Below are positions 22,526 to 34,400 of a stretch of DNA of 64,000 bases, piece after piece. Source of the DNA: Diphasiastrum complanatum (lineage: Eukaryota > Streptophyta > Lycopodiopsida > Lycopodiales > Lycopodiaceae); NCBI GenBank assembly GCA_029204225.1, contig CM055102.1, positions 49,812,062 to 49,876,061 of the forward strand, in the 5' to 3' direction. The stretch's first letter is position 1. The number at the start of each line of letters is the position of its first letter. The notes below the pieces were generated by a model. That model saw nothing but the letters and a program-made list of their open reading frames with translations, ran no database searches and was not told where the DNA came from. The translations under genes were made by a program, and so were the position numbers.

Positions 22526-24490
22526 TTCAAAGTGATAGTCTGGCGAGCGGAGTATGGGTGTCGTGGTAAGGGCTGTTTTCAACTCCTCAAAGGCTTTAAT
22601 TCGTTCTTCGGTCCAACAAGGATCTACCACAACTAAATGAACGAGGCATGCTTGTCAACATAATTGATTATAAAGATGCGATAATAATTTGTGTGACTGA
22701 GGAAGACGTACACGGGCCTTCATTGTTGTAGGTAAGGGCATTTCAACTATTACCTTGATTTTTGAAGGATTGGTAGAAATACTGTCCTTTGAAATTATAT
22801 GGCCGAGTACCGTCCCATGGGTATCAGGGTTTAGGAAAACTCCAAATCTACGGTAGCGAATGGAAATTTTCTCTAGTATGTCAAGGTGTGTAGCGGCTGA
22901 GGAATGTACACCCAGATCGTGGAGATAAATCTCGACAATCCGACGTAATAGGTCTTGGAAGGCCAGTTGCATGGCCCTCTGAAATGTTGAAGGGGCATTG
23001 CATAAGCCAAAAGGCATGACATTATAAGCATGAACCTCGTTCTCTGCGGCAAAGGCCATTTTATGTTTATCTTCAGGGGCTATTTGAACAAGGAAATAAC
23101 TGCTGAATCCATCCAAGATGCTAAAAGCTTCAGCTTCTGCCATTTTCTCTAAGATTTGGGTCGTTAAAGACAAGGGAAAATGGTCTTTCTTCGTAACCGC
23201 ATTAATTTTCTTGAGATCAACACAGATACAAAGTTTGTCGTTTTTCTTGGGTACAACCACAATGGGTGATGCCCAATCAGTATGTTGGACTTCATAAATG
23301 AAACCAACATCTAGTAATTTCTTAATATCTTCATCGATTCTCTCGCAATAGACGGGGTTACTTCTGTAAGGTTTAGCCTGAATAGGCTTAGAGTTGTCTT
23401 CTAAAGAAATCATATGAACCACTACTTCAAGCAGAATTCCTTTCATTTATGTATAGTTCCATGCAAATACATCCTTGTATTTGCGAAGTAAAGTTTCCAT
23501 ATCAGAAAGTTGTTCGGACGAAAGTGTGCACCAACATGAACTAGTCGATCCATCTCCTCGTCAGAATCTTTAAGGTTTAACGGCATCGTTTTAGCTGGTC
23601 CTTCAAAGGAGTTGGAACTTGGTGTAGGTTCTCGATGTGGCTACGGTAAAACTAGATAACAACGTCATCCAGTGTAAAATCTTTAAGTTTTCGTGGGAGA
23701 TCGAAAGGTGGTTCTACAAAGTTTTCTAGAACTTTGGGAATCACCTGTGTTGAGTCACTAGCGGACGTGGAAGCTTGGTCTGATGGTTTGGTTTCTGTCT
23801 CTTTAGACAAGGGCTTAATCGGCTACTTAAGCTTCTCACACATCTGTTTTTGACGATCGGTTAATTTTGTATCGACAATTTTATTTTTTTGTAACCGAGG
23901 TTTGTGTGGGTTTTGAGTGGGCGGTGTTGTTGCCTCACTTATCATGTCGTCATCGATTGTATCCCAGACTTTGTCTGGATACACATCCCATGTGTATACT
24001 TTGGGTAATGTTGGATACTTTGGATGTCAGTCGGACATGAGCCAACGGCCCTGGTGACTTGATCTCCTAAGGAATTGCTTTTGACAGATAACGTTGGGCA
24101 TCTAGATTAAGGAGTACATGTTCATCCGTCATTTTAACATCATCCATGGAAAGAATACCTTCTTTGGAAACATGGGCGGTAGGGATGCTAGGTTTTCCTG
24201 GGCACCATGCTATAGGAATTGGGTCAATCATCATAAGTGGGATGATGGGTGTATCAATGTCTGTAGAAGATGGGAGAATATCCACAGCTTCTGCAGCGGT
24301 TTCGATACGACGTCGATTGGAATCAGCACAGTCCATAGTGGCTAGTGCCTGTCCCCAATTGATTGTGTTCGTGGATCTCCTATAGTGGCCTTTGGGTTGG
24401 ATCGAGACACTATCTGATTCGTCATATGTTGTTGATGACCGATCATCATAATCTTTAGCGGACTTGACATGGCCAGTTGAGTCGATCGTG
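22526..24490 (-). pseudogene. Ty3-gypsy relic: protease region, RT, start of RNase H
   Basis: Read 24490 to 22526. Upstream frames of uncertain domain (24561-24067) are followed by KYKDVFAWNYT and the RT frame 23446-22655 (SKPIQAKPYRSNPVY, WASPIVVVPKKNDK, PFGLCNAPSTFQRAM). The RT active site reads YLHD at 22916-22927 instead of YLDD, as in the 11.6-13.2 kb relative, so the first catalytic Asp is His and polymerase activity would be lost. The start of RNase H (WTEERIKAFEELKTAL) follows, and then the element ends. Stops interrupt the upstream part. Its right side meets a plus-strand copia RT fragment at about 24500. Confidence 0.85.
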
Positions 24491-24511
24491 ACTCGTTTGT
24501 CGTGATTTCCA

Positions 24512-24875
24512 TCAATAAGCATAAGGCAAGGTTGGTGGCCAAGGGATATGCACAAGAACATGGTATTGAGTATGATGAGACCTTTGCACTTGTGGCAAAG
24601 ATGGTAAGCATTCGGGTCATAATCTCTCTTGCTACTCTTTATGGATGGAATCTATGGCAATTGGACATTTTAAATGCATTTTTGAATGGTGATCTTGAGG
24701 AGGAAGTGTACATGGAGCAACCTGAGAGCTACATTTCAGCTACAAAGCCAAATCATGTGTGTCTTCTACAAAAGAGTTTGTATGGTCTTAAGCAAACACC
24801 AAGGAGATGGTATGCCAAGCTTAACACTTTTTTACTCTCTCAAAGGTTTGTTATGAGTGAGTATAATCATTTACT
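24512..24875 (+). pseudogene. Copia reverse transcriptase fragment
   Basis: KHKARLVAKGYAQEHGIEYD, LATLYGWNLWQLDILNAFL and SLYGLKQTPRRWYAKLNTFL are the RVT_2 N-terminal half, including the first catalytic Asp region. The frame is open but ends before YVDD. It is the same lineage as the copia pol at 51286-53716. Confidence 0.85.
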
Positions 24876-24879
24876 TTAT

Positions 24880-25925
24880 TATCCAATCTTTTGCATTCAA
24901 TTCACCATAGGATTTAACCGGAAATAAAATTATTTTTTACTTTTAATCGGTTCTTATCAATTACACTGATTTTTCCAAAACAAGTTGGACTGATTTTGCT
25001 TTTTTATTGAATGGTTTGGCATTACTCCGTTAATATTGACAAAAACTATCCAAACTCAAAATATGAAATTACATGAATGGAAATCCTACAAATAGGATTT
25101 TAGTAACTCTTATATTGTATCCAAACAAATTTTACTGTTCGGATAAAGGGTTCTGTTATCACTCATTTTATCTGGCCATTTCATATTTTTTGATGGTTTT
25201 AAATTCAATTTTGATGAGTATTTTGCACAAACTTTCACTTGACCCATTTTTAATGATCAGTACCAATTAAAATGTATCAGACAAGTAACTGATTTCAAAT
25301 GTTAACCAATATAAAATTCAACAGAAACGGAGACAATTCAATTTTAACTTTCAATCTTGGAGTTCCCTACTCCGAAAGTTAAAATGACATTACAGTAAAA
25401 ATTGCCAACAAATTCATTGCGGTTCCTTCTGTCAATTCTAAATTATCTGTAACCATAAAATAGTTTAGCCTTAGTGAAAACACTATGACTAACTCTGACT
25501 GATAAATTCAGAATAGTCAATTCACTAATCCAAACACATTCCATAGATAACAAAATATTGACCGAAGTTTTTATTTTTTGAAAAAAAAAAAAACTCAATT
25601 TTGTTCAATTTACGCACTTCAAAAAAGAATTTGACAAAAATACTGTTAATACAAAAGGCAATCAAAATCGAAAAAATCAAAATATTGTTTGATCTCTAAT
25701 GTCACTAAACCAATGTCAGACTGGCATGCAAAGCACACTACATCGGTTAGAAAACGTCATTACAAAATTTTTATGTAAACTTCAGTTTTACAGAATTTGT
25801 TAGCCCATATCACTCATTTGTGAGCCAACCATCAGAGCACATGCGTATGAGCACTCAAATCCACTGTAAATCTCTCATACATGTCAGAATCACACTGAGA
25901 ATCAACATGCACTCAATCCATGCAA
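24880..25925. other. AT-rich stretch without a recognisable gene
   Basis: Very AT-rich with A and T runs and no known domain. The right 200 bp should be the leader downstream of the primer-binding site at about 25928-25939, but no gag was found. Confidence 0.45.
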
Positions 25926-25927
25926 GC

Positions 25928-25939
25928 TCTGATACCATG
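25928..25939 (-). other. Primer-binding site (tRNA-iMet type), perfect core
   Basis: The minus strand reads TCTTCACA then TGGTATCAGAGC. The PBS follows the LTR end directly with no spacer. Confidence 0.8.
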
Positions 25940-26260
25940 TGAAGAAATATAAATCACTAAGATCCAAATTTGTCCTCTTAATCTTTGGTATGAAAGTCAC
26001 TACAATCTACACATTTGCATCATAGAAAAATCAGCATCTACCTAATATATAAAAAAAAAACCTCAATAAGAACTTGATCAAACATTAAATATAAGATGAA
26101 ATGAAGTTGTTGTTCATACAAAAATAATAAGCTATTGTATTTCAAACGTGTGGATCCAAATATAGCATAATATGAGCATTCTACACAAAAGATTGTAAGA
26201 TATCACCAATATAGTGCACCAATGGATAGATGAACCCAAGAGAACTCATGTATAAGCTTG

Positions 26261-26356
<96 letters not shown>

Positions 26357-26646
26357 TTCCCACGTGTGTACAACCATATATAGCAGATCCATGTCTCATT
26401 ATTAATCTTGGTTTCCCTCCATATCAAAAACCCTACCAATAATGTGGACTAGATTCAATGTCTCCAACATTCAAATTTGAATCTACTAAACTCGACCTTC
26501 TACTATTTCCCTCACTTTCTAAAAGTGGTAATTCAAATACATTTGAATGAAAATAACTTTCAAATGACAATCTCTACGTCTATAATGAAAATTGGCCTCA
26601 ATTGCCAAATAAACAAATTTGACTAAACAAGTTGAAATTTCTCACA
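25940..26646 (-). mobile_element. Copia LTR lying between a PPT and a PBS
   Basis: On the minus strand it starts TGTGAGAAATTTC right after the polypurine tract GAAGAGGGAG and ends TTTCTTCACA right before the PBS. TGTGA...TCACA are inverted termini. It contains the (GA)n tract at 26265-26353 downstream of a TATATA box. The part from about 26149 (TGTGGATCCAAA) rightwards matches the LTR at 50980-51285. Having pol 3' sequence on one side and a PBS on the other means it is internal to a tandem element pair or a recombinant. Confidence 0.72.
26265..26353. repeat. (GA)n microsatellite inside the copia LTR
   Basis: An 89 bp pure GA tract. The homologous LTR at 50980-51285 has no such expansion, only CACTCTCTCC. 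Confidence 0.95.
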
Positions 26647-27261
26647 CTCCCTCTTCAACTAGCTTTAGCATAGACTTTGAGAATACTCCAAGTGAAGTCC
26701 TATGCTTCATAAACAAGTCTTTTTCAATGCTTTATTGAAAATATCAGCTACACATTCCCTTGAAGAAACATGTTGAAGCTCCACTCCTTTGCCATGACTT
26801 GCTCCATCACAAAGTGATATGCCACCTCAATATGCTTGCTCCTAGCATGAAATATAGGATTGCTTGTCCACTTTCGGGCTGATAGGTTGTCACAAAAGAT
26901 GAATATATTGGGCTCTCTGAAAAATCCAGCAAGAGAAGATCCTTGATCATCCTCTTGATCCATACCATCTCTTTTGTAAAATGAGTAAGTGCTTTGTACT
27001 CGGCCTCACTTGATGACAATGAGATAGTGGCTTGTTTCTTCGACATCCATGATATAGCTCCATCACCTATGAAAATACAATGTGCACTTATGGATTTTCT
27101 ATCCATTTCGTCTCCAACAAATTCCGAATCTGAAAATCCAAACAAGTTAGGTGATGATCCCTCATACAATATACCAAAATCTGGAGTTCCCATGATGTAT
27201 CTCAAAACTCATTTTCCTAGCTTCCAATACTCTTCACTAGGATCTTGCATAAATTGGATTA

Positions 27262-27266
27262 ATCTA
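27262..27266. repeat. Left target-site duplication ATCTA
   Basis: ATCTA directly precedes TGTTGTG at 27267. The same five bases at 32315-32319 directly follow CACAACA at 32308-32314. Confidence 0.75.
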
Positions 27267-27382
27267 TGTTGTGTCATCAATGTAGCATAGGGGTTCGTCG
27301 CTGGGAGCGGCAACCTCGCCTTCACTAGCATAGCACGAAGTGAGAGGGAGAGGAGAGAGAAGACAAAGAGAGTAAAGAGAGG

Positions 27383-27384
<2 letters not shown>

Positions 27385-27470
<86 letters not shown>
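27385..27470. repeat. (GA)n microsatellite in left LTR
   Basis: An 86 bp GA tract after GAGAGGGGG, followed by ATGTCTAGGTTG. Confidence 0.95.
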
Positions 27471-27473
<3 letters not shown>

Positions 27474-27532
27474 TCTAGGTTGAGAAAGGCTTTGGGGGCT
27501 CGAGCGCCTACCCAAAGCTATTCATACCCAAT

Positions 27533-27717
<185 letters not shown>

Positions 27718-27894
27718 GAAGTGAACCAGCAGAGCTTTATTTAGAAGAAGATGGAAGATACAATACAAAGGAAATGGTTCGTATTTTGAAACTTTTGTCA
27801 GATTGTCTTCTTCGTCACTTGCTTCATAACTCGCTGGCACTAAGATTTTTCTTTTATAGTGCGTTTGAGGTGGAAGGGTCACCACAAGTGCATG

Positions 27895-28800
27895 TCAGTC
27901 TACATAGGCCAAATGCCTCCTAGCTATTTGTGAATTTCTCATCGGGCAATCTTGGCATGGATGATTAACCACGCATTGTGAACACGAGGGATCAAATGTT
28001 GATGGATTCCCTCGATGTGGACATTCAGCACGACGGTGTTTTCCTCCACATCCATAGCATCTTACCGAGTGCAATACATCATCGCCTCTAAGTTGATAGG
28101 CATACACTGGTAATAGATTCCCCTTAGGATCTTCCACAAAATAGACTGGGAGGCTATTGTGGTCCTCCATTGAGTTTGGTGACATGCAAGAGGATATAAC
28201 CAAAACTTCTACCTTGCCATTAGGTAGAAGTTTTGCTCGTGATTTATATGGGTTTATTTGACATCCATCCTTCAGATGAGCTCCTTGTTGGCCTGATTCT
28301 ACTTCTGAACGTTGAACTGTTGGATCTGGCTGTCGGGCCTTCTGCTCCACCTTTGGTCCATGTCGAGGATTCTTGATTGGACATCAACAATTCATGGTTG
28401 ACTTTGCTCCACTTAGTTGCCTTTCATAGGGTTCCATTCTTGCTTGATCATCGCTAGTTGATGGCTTTTGTTCCTCTGATTCCCTATCTGATGATTCATC
28501 AGAGCGATAGGGAAAATCCTTCATCCCGTGTGAGATTCATGGCAGCATCCTTACAGAGTTGTGCAAGTGACGCATAGGATGCTAATTTTGTCATACCAGA
28601 TCTGATCTTTTGGGCAGTCCAGCATAGTATTTTGCCATGATGATCTATTCAGGAATCGGACAATCCTTCACTAGATGGAAGATTCGATAGGTGTAGTATC
28701 GTATTGTTTCATCAGGGAACTTTTTTAGTTTAGATAGTCCTGCATTGGCGGTCTCCATAGCTCAGCACTAGAATGTCGCAAAGTAGCTGGTTGGTGGATC
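27895..28800 (-). pseudogene. Gypsy-type gag with zinc knuckle
   Basis: The minus-strand frame 28350-27895 contains CYGCGGKHRRAECP (CX2CX3HX4C) and a second Cys cluster CSQCVVNHPCQDCP. The upstream part, broken by stops, reads FPDETIRYYTYRIFHLVKDC and AKYYAGLPKRSD, the gypsy gag core. After the gag the frame runs TLPPQTHYKRKILVPASYE straight into the LTR transcribed region without a pol gene or U3. That makes the carrier a gag-only element. Confidence 0.7.
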
Positions 28801-29160
28801 GCTTCAGTAATGGTGCAATAGTGAAGATGTTCCAACTCTTCTTTTTTTTTCTTTTTTTTTGTGAATGAGAAGAAGAAGAAAAAGAAGAGAAAAGAGTAAG
28901 TAAAAAGATTGATCAGTACAGATGGAAAAGTAAAATAGAAATGGATTTAATAAAGGAGAGAGAGGATGGGAGATGGAATGGAAATGGATGAGAAAAATGA
29001 AAATGAATGATGGATGGTATGGGTGGCACTGGTTTTCATAGGTATTGATCGTCTTGATCTGAGGTTCATTCACTTGGTTTAGTCTAAGGATGTCGGATCT
29101 TGATGGATGTTGTAACTGCAACCTAGATTTCACAATATCTGATCAGTTTCAATCGGCTAA
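28801..29160 (-). other. Probable leader of the gag-only element
   Basis: T-rich on the plus strand at 28840-28860, then purine-rich (AGAAGAAGAAAAAG). It lies just upstream of the gag on the minus strand. No PBS was recognised. Confidence 0.4.
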
Positions 29161-29163
29161 TAG

Positions 29164-29872
29164 TGTGATTTATGTGAAAGTACTGTACTTTAGGACCATC
29201 AATGGATCTACAAAAGATCCACAAGAGTGATTGGATGCTTGCTTAACAATCTATCAAGAAACTAGACACAAAAAAATTGATCTAGATTGGCAATTTGACA
29301 AACAACAAGCATTAACAATCAAAAGCATTGATAAACATTAAAATTCGAGCCCACATGTGTGTACTACAGGCTGTAGTACGGCCTTCAACCTGAGAAACAA
29401 GTAGAAATCATTTTGGTTTCATTTGGATCACAAAAACTCAATATACATAGTGAACTAGCTTGAGATTGCCAATAAGCTCCAAAAATTTTCTGTCTTCTCA
29501 CTATGGAGCTTGGAATACATAGCAAATTCAACTTCCTTCTTGAAGTTAGGTGAATTTCCAGCATGTAATAAGGAAGTTAACTCACCCTTCTTGTCCTAAA
29601 ATGAAACCCTAGCCTAGATCCTAGAGTTATGCTTGGTAGGTAGCTAGTTGGTCAAATTTTCACCTTAAACTTAGGTGTAGGTCCTATAAAGTAGGGATGA
29701 CCACCAAATAGACATGACCAACTCTCTTGACTTGACCTAACCTACATTAGGAGTGGGTTGTCATGTGGCATTTTGGCCATACATGTGTGGAACCCAATTA
29801 TGTACATAATTTACACTATTCTTCATGGTTTTTAATCAAGCTAGATTTGTCAATTTTTGGCAATTCTTCACA
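29164..29872 (-). mobile_element. Copia-type LTR next to a polypurine tract
   Basis: On the minus strand GAGGAGGAC is followed by TGTGAAGAATTGCC, a classic PPT/LTR border at 29872/29873. The left border is near TGTGATTTATG or TGTGAAAG (29164-29173). It contains a hairpin GTACTACAGGCTGTAGTAC at about 29363. Confidence 0.6.
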
Positions 29873-29992
29873 GTCCTCCTCAAATTTAGCTTGATCTATC
29901 TACAACTCTCTTGCTAGATGAATGAATGCTTTTAGAAGTGTCTAAAAAATCCATCTACAAACAAGGAAATTTTGAGACTCCAATAGAGAAAG

Positions 29993-30377
29993 CTATACAT
30001 CATGCCAAGCCATGGATGTGAAAAATGCATGGTCCTTTTTGTACTTTTTGCACAATGGATTCCAAGGCATTTTGTGCACTTGAAGATACATCAATAAAAC
30101 TATTAAGTGCATACATAATGTTGCCAAAGACAACTTGCCTTGCTTGATCAAAATAGTTATCCAATGAATTTGCTTTATCAACAACAAATGTAGATTTCAA
30201 AGCATCCCATTTCATTGTCTTGTCATACAAAGTAATAAACACCATGAATCTTAAAGGTAAGAAACAAGTCACCTCATGTCTACTAATACCTTCCAAAAAG
30301 TATTCAAAGATAGTAGACTCTCCAATGCTCACCACCCTTGCAAGATGCACACTTGAATGGACAATTTGCATGCAATT
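29993..30377 (-). CDS. Unrecognised ORF between copia protease and 3' LTR
   Basis: An open minus-strand frame (30371-30000, 123 aa) sits where integrase and RT would be in a full copia element. It contains KWDALKSTFVVDKANSLDNY and FIDVSSSAQNALESIVQKVQ, looks like ordinary soluble protein sequence, and matches no retroviral domain that I recognise. It could be captured host coding sequence or a diverged accessory region of a non-autonomous element. Expression and function are unknown. Confidence 0.35.
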
Positions 30378-31690
30378 TTATGACTCAGTCATTGTCATTG
30401 AGGACTCCCTTGGAACTCTCATGCTTTGAGGCTGATCCTCAAGATCTTCCTCCTTTTGATGCTCCTCCTCAATGCAAGCAAGATCACACTTTGCCAAGAT
30501 CTCCTCTTGAGTGATCTCCTCATTTGCCAAGCTCACCCTCTCAAAAGCAACACTAGCTTCCAACTTAAACAATCTTCCATGCTTAAATCCCTTTGCAATG
30601 CAAACATCATTCTTCAAGATGAAACAAACACCATGCTTAAAGTGGGCATCCAAACCACTTTTTAAGAGTAGACCAACACTAGCATATTCTTGGTGATTGA
30701 TGGTACATAAAGGACATTTTCTAGATCCATGCATTTTGAGGATTCTAGACACAAAGAGATGGTGCCAACACCATCTATCCTACACTCTTCATCATTTGCA
30801 GTAAAGACAAACTTTTTAGCGTCATTGAAAGAGTGTAAGGTTGAGAAAAAGTCCTTTTCACAAGACATGTGGGAGCTAGTCCCACTGTCGATCCACCAAT
30901 TGTCTCTTGAATTGCTATTGCTTGTTGGTGAGGATGTAGATGCCATCAAGAATACATCTACTTCATCCTCCTCCTCCTCCTTTGCAGGTTTCCTTGTTTG
31001 TCCTCCTCCACTTGTGTTTTTAGCCTCTTGTAGAATTCAGATGCATAATGCCCCTTCTTTCCACAAAAGAAGCATTTTTGCTTTGACTTGTCCTTTGAGC
31101 TTGATGCAACATCCTCTTCTTTGGCCTCCTTTGAATGCTTCTTCTTTCCATTGGTCTTCTTTTTGCCCTTGAATGAGAAATTGGCTTTCTCATCACCATC
31201 TTGCAAAGACAAGGAACTCATCCTAGTTTTTGCATGGAGCATCCTACACTCTTCAGCCACTAATACACTCTGAAGTTTTTCTATAGTTGGCAAAGTGTCT
31301 TGGATGGCAAAACTTTGGACCAAATTTGCAAAGTCATCTCCTAGACCATTAAGGACAATTTGTACAAGCTCTCCATCATGAATCTTCTCTCCAATGGAAG
31401 CCAACTCCCTATTTAGAGACTTGATTCTGAGTACATAATCCTGTGCACTCTCCTCACTTCTCCTCATGCTTTGCAGAATATGATTCCTAAGCATGAAAAC
31501 CCTCTAAGTGTTACTAGATTCATAGATTGATTTTAAAGGCTCTCAAGCCTCTTTAGCACTAGTACATGCTGTAACTTCTCTCAACAAATCATTGCTCACA
31601 TTCATCTTCACACAATGAAGTGCAAGCCTAGATCTCTTCTTGTATCTAGCTAGCTCCTGTGCACCTAGAGGTTCATCTTCATCTTCAATC
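30378..31690 (-). pseudogene. Copia gag-protease of a non-autonomous element
   Basis: Gag from about 31690 in broken frames, then 31494-30958 (MLRNHILQSMRRSEESAQDY, LVQSFAIQDTLPTIEKLQSV). The zinc knuckle reads CFFCGKKGHYASEF, with the last Cys replaced by Phe. Protease at 30949-30662 has an intact WWIDSGTSSHM and NVLYVPSITKNMLVL. A tail (FKHGRLFKLEASVAFERVSL) follows. No integrase, RT or RNase H lies between it and the PPT at 29873. It is the same lineage as the plus-strand gag-protease at 15542-16838. Confidence 0.82.
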
Positions 31691-31869
31691 AAGAACTGGC
31701 CACTTCATTGGGGCAAGGATTCTAATCCAAGCCTTTCAAATAAACACAACTTAAATCTGCTGGTGCTAAAAAAGCACAAGGGCACTCACATGATTCATGT
31801 GAGTTCTAATTTGGGCCCTTTTAGCTTTTTTATTTGCAACGTAACTTAGGGCCTCTAATGTCATTTTAA
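31691..31869. repeat. Extra partial copy of the right LTR
   Basis: CCACTTCATTGGGGCAAGGAT and TTCAAATAAACACAACTTAAATCT recur at about 32126-32170 inside the right LTR. A broken LTR piece therefore sits between the copia gag and the right LTR, evidence of rearrangement. Confidence 0.65.
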
Positions 31870-32314
<445 letters not shown>

Positions 32315-32319
32315 ATCTA
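32315..32319. repeat. Right target-site duplication ATCTA
   Basis: It follows CACAACA directly and is continuous with the interrupted copia frame (CCAACACAATAGC, which codes for the YCVG segment on the minus strand). Confidence 0.75.
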
Positions 32320-32735
32320 CCAACACAATAGCTTAGATCTCTTGTGATGGTTAGATAGATAAGAGAACCAACTAGCTTTCTATAGAGAGTAATGTCCTTG
32401 AAGGATCTTTCATTACCTCTTATAATTAGCTTTACATTTGACTCCATAGATATATCACAAGACTTTGCATCTACCATATGAAATTTCTTTAGAATAGAAT
32501 TAGCATACTTCTCCTGACAAATGAAAGTAGATTGAGAAGATCTAATCACTTATATTCCTAAAATGTAATGCAAATGATCAAGATCATGCACCTCAAACTC
32601 CTTCTTGAGAGCACTCTTGATATCATCAGCATCTTGATTATTTCCACCACTCAAGATGATATCATCCACATAGATTAGCAAACTGGTAACATTGTTACTA
32701 GCAAACTTGGTACCATAATACATACTAGGGGATGA

Positions 32736-33850
32736 TTTTTGTATATCAGTGTTTCAACCCAGGTATAGGATAAAAATGAAATTGTTTCTGACTTTTTCCT
32801 ATAATAATTCACTTTAACACATTTACTAATGTCGTTACGTCTTTTTGGTACCTTAGCTTAACACGGAATTTTAGGGGACTGAAAATTCTAAGCGGAAAAG
32901 AAGAGTGGATATCAGAGGTAGTCAGTGTGATCTGAAAATGTATTTCGCGGTTAAGATTTTGGTAATCCCTCGGAGTAATTGCTTAATACCAGATATTAAT
33001 TTCCTGGATTAAATTCATTTTGTTGAATTCATAACTGATATCTTTGTGACCATTGAGTTATCCACAGTTTTGGATGTCAATTGTGATGTTAGAAGTGGAA
33101 TCTGATACATGGATTACATTGGATCTGTTAATTGATAGAAGCTTGTCCCTAGAGTTAATGCTCTTGAATCCATGGGAATTCGAAGCTTATCATTAACCTG
33201 GAAAGATCAGAATGTAATGTTGAACCGTGTTAATTCTTCTGTTTAGATCACATAATCAGGTGTGGATTTGTGGTATCCATTTGATAGGCATGTCGGTGAT
33301 CCAAATAAATGGATTCTCCAGTTTTTGGGAACAAGAGATAATATCCTACATGGATTATAAGACAGCTAGAGGATCATTGGATCTCTAGAATATCATATGA
33401 GGCGGTTAGAGGTTTTCTAGAAGGAAGAGTTGGTGGTATGGGACATCAGTAATTTTGTAAAAGAAATTCTAGGACTGTAAAGATTTGATGATTAATGGTG
33501 TATTTTAGTACTTGGTCGCGATATGGGAAAAAGAAAACCATTGATCAAATGTGGGGTATTTTGGAAGATTTTGAGGTTTAAGGAAAAGTCATGTTTGTAA
33601 TTGAGTGAATCCTTGGGGAATGCACTTATTACTGACTTTTCATGGATTTGGATATTTTTATATGTCATCTTTCCAGTTAACTTTTATAAAAAATGATCAT
33701 TTCTTTAAAAGGAGGGGTGAAGTGATGGAATAAAATTCTATTTGGGAATTTATTGGTTGCATAGTTTTCGAAAAAGAACCAGCTATGGTATAGAAATGAC
33801 ATTTTTTCTGAAACTGTTTTAGCCATTTAATGTTGTTTGGAAACTAGGCG
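32736..33850 (+). other. Non-coding, possible 3' end and LTR start of a plus-strand element
   Basis: No domain was seen. AAAAGGAGGGGTGAAG at about 33706-33722 resembles a polypurine tract and is followed by TGATGGAATAAAATTC, a possible LTR start. No second LTR was identified. Confidence 0.35.
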
Positions 33851-34018
33851 TTATCCTAGTTTGTGCCCCTCTACCAGGACCTCCAAAGCTGTTTTGATGC
33901 AGTATTTTCTTCTACATCTATTCGGCCTTCTCTTGATGTAATTCAATCAACATTCATCAAGATTCATTCGATTGATTCCATTCCTGATCATTTGGCCTTT
34001 TCTACCATACATTCGCCC

Positions 34019-34122
34019 TTGTCCACAGTTGTTTTTTTTCTAGTGCATGTTATGTTTTTTCTACCATAAATTTTCCCTTGTCCACAATTGTTTTTTCTCC
34101 AGTGCATGTTATGTTTTTGGTG
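34019..34122. repeat. Short tandem duplication, ~59 bp unit
   Basis: TTGTCCACARTTGTTTTTTC followed by AGTGCATGTTATGTTTTT occurs at 34019 and again at 34078. Confidence 0.75.
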
Positions 34123-34139
34123 TTGCATGTCAGAGTTTT

Positions 34140-34400
34140 GACAAATTCCATAAACAATCTAGTATTAGGCCTAGATCTTGATTCTTCATCATGTTCCCAG
34201 TCTGAGCATGTAGCCCCAACCATCTTCATGATAATGGTACAGAGGACCTTGTTTGATAATTCTGCTTGTCCGTTACATCGTAGATAATAGGGTAAACTCT
34301 TACTATGGACAACCAGATACGAACACAACAGGTGAGTGACGGTTTCATTTAAAACAATGGGAACCATGATCACTCACGAGTTCAAGTGGACATCCAAAAT
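34140..34400 (-). pseudogene. Gypsy integrase fragment
   Basis: The minus strand reads SYLVVHSKSLPYYLRCNGQAE, SNKVLCTIIMKMVGA and SDWEH, the conserved NGQAE region of gypsy integrase. Both sides are lost. Confidence 0.8.

Noticed and set aside
26203-26442. Frames running through the GA tracts (SLSLSL, ERERER peptides), also at 27264-27885 and 31861-32129
   Set aside because: Pure dinucleotide repeats are open in several frames on both strands by composition alone.
28804-29133. Minus-strand hydrophobic frame upstream of the gag
   Set aside because: It derives from A/G-rich low-complexity leader sequence and shows no conserved motif.
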